A stretch of 11,488 bases of DNA from VRUE01 sp036376915 (GTDB taxonomy: Bacteria; Actinomycetota; Thermoleophilia; Solirubrobacterales; 70-9), in contig DASUZK010000098.1 in assembly GCA_036376915.1 (NCBI GenBank), forward strand, positions 1 through 11,488, given 5' to 3'. Positions 7,157-11,488 of the stretch are shown piece after piece (within the stretch, counting starts at the first letter, position 1; each line of letters begins with the position of its first letter). Made by a program: the position numbers and the translations under genes. Under the pieces are notes generated by a model, which saw only the letters and a list, made by a program, of their open reading frames with translations, was not told where the DNA came from and ran no database searches.

Positions 7157-7254
7157 GATGCCAGGCTAGATTGAAATGTGTTGTCTGTGGTTGAGTTGCC
7201 GTTAGAAACCTGTCACGGCATCCGCACGAAAGACAGGCAATAGGCTTCCTCGCC

Positions 7255-8043
7255 GTGAGCGACGGGCAAGGCAGAGGGTTCGGAGTGGCCGCCGGGCTCG
7301 ACCCCGAGGTGGCCCGTCCGCTGGCCGAGCGCTGCGCCGAGCTCGGCTACGGATCGATGTGGTCCAACGACCATCCCGGCGCCAAAGGGCTGGAGACGCT
7401 GGCCGAGTTCGGCGCCGCGGCCCCCGGCCTCGGTCTCGGCGTCGCCGTGATCGCTCTCGACCGCACCCCGCCGGAGACGATCGCCGCCGACGTCGAGCGG
7501 CTGGGCCTCGACCCGGCCCGGCTCTGGCTCGGCGTCGGAGCCGGCTTCGCCGAGAAGCCGCTGACGCGGATGCGCGAGGCGCTGCCCGAGCTGCGCGAGA
7601 GGCTTCCCGGCGTCCGCCTCGTCCTCGCCGCGATGGGCCCGAAGATGTGCGCCCTCGCTGGCGCCTCCTTCGACGGCGCCTTCTTCAACTGGATGACCCC
7701 CGAGTTCGCCGCCGGCGCCCGCCAGAAGGTCGAGGCCGGCGCCCAGGAGGCCGGACGCGAGACACCCCCGATCTTCGGCTACGTCCGCACCGCCGTCGGC
7801 CCCGACGCCGCCGAGCGCCTGGCCAAGGAGGAGTCCTTCTACCGTGACCTCCACGACGGCTACCGCAACCACTTCGCCCGCCTGGCAGAGGCCGAGGGCA
7901 CCGTCGGCGTCGCGGCGACGGATGTCGCCGAGGCCCAGTCCCAGCTAGCCGCGTACGGGGCTCTCGACACAATCGTGGTCAGGGGCCTCGCCAGCGCCAG
8001 GGTCGAGGCGATGACCGCCGTCGCCGAGTCCGCGGCGCCCTGA
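7255..8043 (+). CDS. LLM-class (luciferase-like) flavin-dependent oxidoreductase
   Basis: This is a member of the bacterial luciferase-like family, whose TIM-barrel enzymes use FMN or F420. The substrate is not deducible. The 262-residue protein shows the family pattern: AELGYGSMWSNDHPGAKGL at 28-46, LGLGVAVIALDRTPPETIA at 59-77, LDPARLWLGVGAG at 85-97, and MGPKMCALAGASFDGAFFNW at 127-146. It is shorter than the usual 290-350 residues. The N-terminal barrel strand looks compressed and the usual insertion segment is missing, so it may be a minimal or partly degenerate version. In Actinobacteria many such proteins use F420; that is family knowledge, not seen here. GTG 7255 has no Shine-Dalgarno, and a weak TAGGCT lies 8 bases upstream, so a leaderless start is possible. 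It is divergent from the coiled-coil gene. Confidence 0.85.
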   Translation: MSDGQGRGFGVAAGLDPEVARPLAERCAELGYGSMWSNDHPGAKGLETLAEFGAAAPGLGLGVAVIALDRTPPETIAADVERLGLDPARLWLGVGAGFAEKPLTRMREALPELRERLPGVRLVLAAMGPKMCALAGASFDGAFFNWMTPEFAAGARQKVEAGAQEAGRETPPIFGYVRTAVGPDAAERLAKEESFYRDLHDGYRNHFARLAEAEGTVGVAATDVAEAQSQLAAYGALDTIVVRGLASARVEAMTAVAESAAP

Positions 8044-8054
8044 GCGGGACCCGG

Positions 8055-8070
8055 CTTAGGTTTCCCTAAG
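8055..8070. promoter_or_regulatory. Perfect inverted repeat upstream of the UPF0114 gene
   Basis: CTTAGG-TTTC-CCTAAG is a perfect 6-bp inverted repeat with a 4-base spacer, 12 bases after the LLM stop codon. It lies 11 bases before a -10-like TAGGAT (8082-8087), which places it over the expected -35 region. It could be an operator, or a weak hairpin ending the LLM transcript; there is no T-run. The left half resembles the TTAGGTTAG half of DtxR/IdeR iron boxes, but the full 19-bp box does not match well. Confidence 0.4.
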
Positions 8071-8081
8071 GGCGGGGTAGC

Positions 8082-8087
8082 TAGGAT
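8082..8087 (+). promoter_or_regulatory. Candidate -10 hexamer for the UPF0114 gene
   Basis: TAGGAT matches the conserved first two and last two positions of TATAAT and is a common actinobacterial -10 form. Transcription would begin near 8094-8095, about 32 bases before the proposed CTG start. No clear -35 is seen; the inverted repeat at 8055-8070 occupies that region. Confidence 0.3.
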
Positions 8088-8126
8088 GCGCGGCCCATCG
8101 CCGCCGAAGCACAAATAGACAGACCG

Positions 8127-8684
8127 CTGGCGCGCACCGTCGGCAGCACGATCTTCATCAGCCGCTGGCTGCAGGCACCCCTCTACCTGGGCCTGATCGC
8201 CGCCCAGGGGGTCTACGTCTGGCGCTTCATGCAGGAGCTCTGGCACCTGGTCAGCGACGCCGGGCACCTGAGCGAGAACGAGGTGATGCTGCTCGTCCTC
8301 GGCCTGGTCGACGTGGTGATGATCGCCAACCTGCTGATCATGGTCATCATCGGCGGCTACGAGACCTTCGTCTCGCGGATCAACCTCAAGAACCACCCCG
8401 ATCAGCCAGAGTGGCTCTCCCACGTCAACGCCAACGTGCTCAAGGTGAAGCTGGCGATGGCGATCGTCGGCATCTCCTCGATCCACCTCCTGCAGACCTT
8501 CATCAACGCCGCCAACACCTCCTCCGAGACGATGCTCTGGCAGACGATCATCCACCTCACCTTCGTCGCCTCAGCCATCTCCCTCGCCCTGATCGACCGC
8601 TTCCTCTCGCCGAAGGGCCACGCCGAAAAAGTGCTCGAGACCAACCGCTCCGACGGTCACGCCCCGGCTTCAGTGATCGATTGA
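8127..8684 (+). CDS. UPF0114 (YqhA-like) inner membrane protein
   Basis: This is a member of UPF0114 (TIGR00645), small membrane proteins of unknown function. From CTG 8127 the product is 185 aa. The family landmarks are clear: SRWLQAPLYLGL at 12-23, VDVVMIANLLIMVIIGGYE, FVSRINLKNHPDQPEWL, VKLAMAIVGISSIHLLQTF, WQTIIHLTFVASA, and a charged C-terminal tail. About four membrane helices are predicted. The frame from its upstream TAG (8082) holds no ATG, GTG or TTG before ATG 8229, which would delete the first conserved helix. CTG 8127 places SRWL at residue 12, the same position as in E. coli YqhA as I recall it. ATA 8115 and ATC 8097 are other non-standard options. The family call is firm; the start is not. 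Confidence 0.88.
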   Translation: MARTVGSTIFISRWLQAPLYLGLIAAQGVYVWRFMQELWHLVSDAGHLSENEVMLLVLGLVDVVMIANLLIMVIIGGYETFVSRINLKNHPDQPEWLSHVNANVLKVKLAMAIVGISSIHLLQTFINAANTSSETMLWQTIIHLTFVASAISLALIDRFLSPKGHAEKVLETNRSDGHAPASVID

Positions 8685-8711
8685 CCCCCGTATGGGTGGG
8701 TCAATCGATCA
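8674..8711. terminator. 14-bp perfect inverted repeat at the end of the UPF0114 gene
   Basis: TGATCGATTGACCC at 8674-8687 is repeated exactly in inverse at 8698-8711, with a 10-base loop. The left arm includes the UPF0114 stop codon (TGA 8682-8684). The stem is long and stable, but no T-run follows on either strand. It most likely ends or stabilises the UPF0114 transcript. It also marks the border between GC-rich core genes and the lower-GC DUF4145 patch, so a recombination scar or protein-binding site is possible. Confidence 0.6.
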
Positions 8712-8858
8712 GTCGAGGCTGACCGCAGTTGCCGCAGCCGCCACGCCAAGTTCCTGAGCTACCTCACGGACTATGGAGGCATCGGGAGTACCGCAGGAGG
8801 ACGAGCCCGTGAGGGCGACCACGTAGCGCCTGGCTTCCTCAAGCAGTCTTTTCACTGC

Positions 8859-9399
8859 ATGCACTGCGGCGTCCTGGCTGTACAAGCGTGGAACCAGGCC
8901 CGACTTCGCTCTCCCAATGGGGGCTCCTACGTCATCGACTGCTGGCGCTGCGACTGCCACAACTGCGGAGAGCACTCGTACTGGCGGGAAGATGATCTAG
9001 CTAGCCGCTTGATCGATCCAGTCATTGGTGGCGGTCCACGCCCTCATGTCGACATGCCCGAGGCGGTGCGCGAAGACTACGAAGAGGCTCGAACTATCGT
9101 CATGCAGTCCCCTCGGGGGGCCTCCGCTCTTCTTCGCCTCGCGGTCCAAAAGCTATGCGCCGAGCTCGGAGAGCCTGGCAAGAACATCAACGACGACATC
9201 GCGAGTCTGGTCGACAAGGGACTCTCGGTCGAGGTGCAGCAAGCATTGGACTCGCTCCGAGTGATCGGCAACAACGCCCGTTCATCCTGGCGAGATGGAT
9301 CTCACCGACGACCCGGAGACCGCTTCTGCGCTGTTCGAGCTGCTCAACTTCATCGTCGAGGACCGAGTCTCTCAACCGAAGAAGCGCGACGGGTCATAG
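8859..9399 (+). pseudogene. DUF4145-domain protein, frameshifted
   Basis: The reading frame from ATG 8859 has the DUF4145 pattern. There is an N-terminal zinc-ribbon-like part (C-M-H-C at the start, then CWRCDCHNCG), followed by DMPEAVREDYEEARTIV, SPRGASALLRLAVQKLCAEL, GKNINDDIASLVDKGL and LDSLRVIGNNA. At 9276-9282 one extra C breaks the frame. Skipping one C of 9277-9279 restores the expected family ending VHPGEMDLTDDPETASALFE and on to a TAG at 9397-9399, giving 179 aa. Unrepaired, the frame runs as nonsense to 9593, into the neighbouring gene. The 5' end is also doubtful: the first Cys of the ribbon lies before ATG 8859, and no standard start occurs in frame back to 8685. Third-position G+C is lower than in its neighbours. 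It is probably a decaying acquired gene or a sequencing indel; the biochemical role of DUF4145 is unknown. Confidence 0.8.
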
Positions 9400-9452
9400 C
9401 GACGCGCTTCCGACATTCACCCCGCCAGAGTGTGGTCAAAGTCGGATGCGTT

Positions 9453-9483
9453 AGCCGGAGGGGGCACCCCTGTCCCTCCGGCT
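9453..9483. terminator. Hairpin terminator between DUF4145 and the UDG-like gene
   Basis: AGCCGGAGGG at 9453-9462 pairs perfectly with CCCTCCGGCT at 9474-9483 around an 11-base loop. It starts 1 base after the UDG-like stop codon on the minus strand and lies 53 bases after the restored DUF4145 stop on the plus strand, so it could serve both converging transcripts. It lacks a T-run, as many high-GC actinobacterial terminators do. Confidence 0.65.
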
Positions 9484-9484
9484 G

Positions 9485-10147
9485 TCAGTACGGCGGCAGG
9501 TCCTCGTACCACTCACCGAGCGTCTTGAAGGCCCGCCAGAAGCGCTGCTTGGCGTTCTCTTCGTCGAGCGAGTCGTCGATGTCTGGGGTGTAGAGGGCGT
9601 CGACGGTGGGGGTGAAGGCCTGGATCTCGCCCTCGAGCGGCTCGATCGGGCGGGAGAGCGGGACTTCGAGGTTGTTGAGCACGCGCAGCGCCGGCTCGCC
9701 CATGACGACGACGATCTTCGGCTGCACGATCGCGATCTCCTCGACCACGCGGTGCATGCACTCGGGGGCGGCGAGGTCGGGCTCGGCTATCGGGCACTTG
9801 ACGCAGAGAGTCCCGTAGACGACGAGAGGGTCGATGCCGAGCCGCTTGAAGCTCTTCATCAGCGCGTTCCCGGCCCGGCCGTAGAAGGCGACGCCCTCTT
9901 CGATCTCCGCCGCGGCAGGCGCCTGCTTGAGCATGAAGACGTCCGCCTGCGGGTGGCCGGAGCCGAGCACCGGCATCAGCTTCCCGCGCGGGCAGTGGGG
10001 ACAGGCCTGAAGCTCGTGGGTCAGGTGGTTGAGCTCGCGGATCGCGCGCTCGAGGTACTTCTCCTTGATCTCGTCGTCGGTCGCCGGCATGCTCGGCGCT
10101 TTCTTTGACGAACCGCGCTCGGCTCCTCTCGCGCGGCCCGCCTGCAT
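9485..10147 (-). CDS. Divergent Fe-S uracil-DNA glycosylase superfamily protein
   Basis: The 220-residue protein has the plan of family 4/5 uracil-DNA glycosylases, which excise uracil from DNA. It has a C49-x2-C52 pair (ACPHCPRGKLMPVLGSG), AFYGRAGNALMKSFKRLGID at 87-106 (like the family's VGRAGQLL region), C118 in VKCPIAEPDLAAPEC with C130, and KIVVVMGEPALRVL at 144-157. Four cysteines could hold a 4Fe-4S cluster. However, the usual active-site GEAPG motif reads LKQAPA (73-78), and the C-terminal HPS-type motif appears as TPTVDALYTPDID with no His. Glycosylase activity is therefore doubtful, and a different nucleic-acid role is possible. ATG 10147 overlaps the TGA of the PHP gene (TGATG), so translation is coupled; ATG 10090 is an alternative start just before the domain. 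Confidence 0.82.
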   Translation of the reverse strand: MQAGRARGAERGSSKKAPSMPATDDEIKEKYLERAIRELNHLTHELQACPHCPRGKLMPVLGSGHPQADVFMLKQAPAAAEIEEGVAFYGRAGNALMKSFKRLGIDPLVVYGTLCVKCPIAEPDLAAPECMHRVVEEIAIVQPKIVVVMGEPALRVLNNLEVPLSRPIEPLEGEIQAFTPTVDALYTPDIDDSLDEENAKQRFWRAFKTLGEWYEDLPPY

Positions 10148-11442
10148 CAGCTCTTGCCGGCGCTCCCCGCCGAGCGTCGTTTCCGCGGCTGCCCGCCCCG
10201 CACCGGCTTCGCGTTCGGGACGCGCCGTTTGGGCGCCTTCGGCCGCCCGGTGGTCTGCAGCAGCTTCAGCGTCTGCACGTAGACGAGGTTCTTGTGCTTG
10301 CGGGTGATGTCGGCGTCGCGCATTGCCTCGAGGAACTCCCGCGGCCCGTCGAAGTCGTGGATGCGCACCCGCACGCTGCCCAGCCCCTGGGCGACGTGGC
10401 TGTCGGAGCCGGCACCGGGGACGATCCGGTACTTGCGGGCGAAGCGCTCGGCCTCCTCGTTGAAGGCGGTCAGCGCCACCCTCGGGTTGAAGACCTCGAG
10501 GATGTCGACCTCCTCGACGATGTCGAGCAGGTGCTCGTAGTCGGGCACCGAGTGGAAACGGTCGAAGGGGTGGGGGACGTAGACCAGCCCGCCCTGCGCG
10601 CGGATCGCGGCGATCGTCTCCGCCATCGTCATCCCGCGGGGGATCTTCTCCTCGAGGAAGAGGCCGATCACCTCGCCCTGCTCGGCGGTCTTCACCTCCT
10701 CGGCGACGATCACCTTCAAGTCGTCCATGCCCTCGGCGATCCTGCGCGCCTCCAAGGCGCCCGAGACCTCGTTGTGGTCTGTGATCGCGATCGCGCCGAG
10801 GCCGCGGTCACGGGCGGTCTCCAGGAGCACCTCGACCGGCGTGGCGCAGTCGGGCGAGTGATCGGTGTGCATGTGCAGGTCGACCTCGATCAGCGGGCGC
10901 TTGGCGATGCGGCGGCGCACCTCGGGGTCCCCGGCGGGGTCGTGACGACGAGCCGCCAGGCGGAGGTAGATCGCCTCCAGCTCGGCGGCGACCAGCGACC
11001 AGTCGCGATCGGGCCCGCCCGGCTCCAGCAGCTCGTATGAGGCGGGGAAGTAGCGCTCCAGCAGCTGACCGGTCTCTGGGGTGGTCACCGTGCGCGCGTC
11101 GAGGCGGCCGAAGAAGATCTCGACCAGCGGTCGCGCGACCTGGGTCGAGAGCACCCGCTCCTGCGGCGCGTGGAAGGTGGCCACGTTGAGCGCGGAGGAG
11201 TGCCTCAGCGCCGAGGAGGAGACCCGGGGGGCGTAGGGCTCGTGGACGTGGACGACGTCAGACGGCGTGCCGCGCAGCAGCTTTTTGACCTGGTCGCCGA
11301 CGCCGGCAACCCGGACCCGGTGGCCGCGGCCCTCCAGCTCCTCCGAGACGCGCTCTATGAACTGGTTGACCGGGTTCTCGGTGCCCCGCCGGTAAGGCGT
11401 GACCTGGACTATCGAAAGCTTTTCTGGCACGGGACGCAGCAT
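10147..11442 (-). CDS. PHP-domain phosphoesterase fused to a GT4-like glycosyltransferase remnant
   Basis: The 431-residue protein has two parts. Residues 9 to about 165 look like the N-terminal half of a GT4 glycosyltransferase: LSIVQVTPYRRG, ELEGRGHRVRVAG, SDVVHVHEPYAP at 61-72, NVATFHAPQERVLSTQ, and FFGRLDARTVTTPE. The C-terminal nucleotide-sugar-binding half, with its EX7E-type motif, is absent; the sequence goes from YELLEPGGPDRDW straight into ELEAIYLRLAARRHD, which looks like a family's final helix. Residues 186 to about 380 are a PHP metal phosphoesterase domain with DLHMHTDHS (H190, H192), ITDHNEVSG (D222, H223), VAEEV (E248-249), YVPHPFD (H291) and GAGSDSH (D347, H349). The C-terminal 35 residues are basic and probably disordered. 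PHP looks active and GT does not. ATG 11442 has no Shine-Dalgarno; GTG 11430 is an alternative. Confidence 0.85.
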   Translation of the reverse strand: MLRPVPEKLSIVQVTPYRRGTENPVNQFIERVSEELEGRGHRVRVAGVGDQVKKLLRGTPSDVVHVHEPYAPRVSSSALRHSSALNVATFHAPQERVLSTQVARPLVEIFFGRLDARTVTTPETGQLLERYFPASYELLEPGGPDRDWSLVAAELEAIYLRLAARRHDPAGDPEVRRRIAKRPLIEVDLHMHTDHSPDCATPVEVLLETARDRGLGAIAITDHNEVSGALEARRIAEGMDDLKVIVAEEVKTAEQGEVIGLFLEEKIPRGMTMAETIAAIRAQGGLVYVPHPFDRFHSVPDYEHLLDIVEEVDILEVFNPRVALTAFNEEAERFARKYRIVPGAGSDSHVAQGLGSVRVRIHDFDGPREFLEAMRDADITRKHKNLVYVQTLKLLQTTGRPKAPKRRVPNAKPVRGGQPRKRRSAGSAGKS

Positions 11443-11447
11443 AAGGA

Positions 11448-11467
11448 CCGATCCCGGCAGGGATCGG
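11448..11467. promoter_or_regulatory. Perfect 8-bp inverted repeat just upstream of the PHP gene
   Basis: CCGATCCC-GGCA-GGGATCGG is a perfect inverted repeat, 5 bases upstream of the ATG at 11442. It could be an operator, or a hairpin in the 5' leader that limits ribosome access. The upstream gene, if any, is outside the window, so it could also be that gene's terminator. Confidence 0.4.
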
Positions 11468-11488
11468 AGGGACTGGGACGTGGGGGGG

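Noticed and set aside
7157..7254. Sigma-70 promoters between the coiled-coil and LLM genes
   Set aside because: Several TTG-containing -35-like words and TAGGCT/CAATCT -10-like words exist, but no pair has correct spacing, so none is reported as a feature.
8055..8073. DtxR/IdeR iron box
   Set aside because: Only 11 of 19 positions match the consensus by eye and the right half fails, so I call it only an inverted repeat.
8709..8975. Minus-strand frame of 88 residues ending in the 8674-8711 hairpin
   Set aside because: Its 5' half is antisense to the DUF4145 zinc-ribbon part, it has no Shine-Dalgarno and I recognise no family. Its stop falling in the hairpin arm, and the plausible look of its last 48 residues, leave a small chance that it is real.
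9400..9593. C-terminal part of the unrepaired DUF4145 frame
   Set aside because: After the extra base at 9277-9279 it has no family similarity, crosses the hairpin and runs antisense into the UDG-like gene, so it is out-of-frame readthrough.
10105..11040. Plus-strand frame of 311 codons opposite the PHP gene
   Set aside because: It is antisense to the intact PHP catalytic motifs and shows no domain of its own.

Overview
The window is uniformly high in G+C, with GTG starts, very short intergenic gaps and an LLM-class flavin oxidoreductase. These traits fit a high-GC actinobacterium. The protein styles (a K/A-rich histone-like tail, a GT4/PHP fusion, an Lgt of the GDGDYG type) suggest Thermoleophilia (Solirubrobacterales/Gaiellales). 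That placement is inference from gene style, not a database result. No rRNA, tRNA, CRISPR array or intact mobile element was seen.

Layout. (1) Positions 5-4081, minus strand: a tight housekeeping operon read argF, lgt, prmC, lysS (arginine synthesis, lipoprotein lipidation, release-factor methylation, lysyl-tRNA charging). argF and lgt are 1 base apart, and prmC and lysS overlap by GTGA. (2) Positions 4076-6781, plus strand: a divergent endonuclease/exonuclease/phosphatase-fold protein whose GTG start shares a GTGCAC palindrome with the argF start. It is followed by a lysine/alanine-rich histone-like protein and, directly after it, an RlmD/TrmA-type RNA m5U methyltransferase. (3) Positions 6791-7156, minus strand: a small predicted tail-anchored coiled-coil protein with heptads encoded by a 21-bp tandem repeat. 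(4) Positions 7255-8684, plus strand: a short LLM oxidoreductase and a UPF0114 (YqhA-like) membrane protein that has no ATG/GTG/TTG start. (5) Positions 8685-9484: a patch of visibly lower third-position G+C carrying a DUF4145 gene broken by one extra base and lacking a convincing 5' end, flanked by two strong hairpins. (6) Positions 9485-11442, minus strand: a two-gene unit, a GT4-remnant/PHP fusion followed by a divergent Fe-S uracil-DNA-glycosylase-like protein joined by a TGATG overlap.

Most of the window is ordinary core genome. The most unusual points are the frameshifted DUF4145 gene, the missing canonical start of UPF0114, the PHP protein that kept only part of a glycosyltransferase, the UDG-fold protein that seems to lack its catalytic motifs, and the shared divergent argF start region. 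I see no convincing new multi-gene system. The closest candidate is the PHP/UDG-like pair, which looks like a translationally coupled two-gene unit of unknown function.
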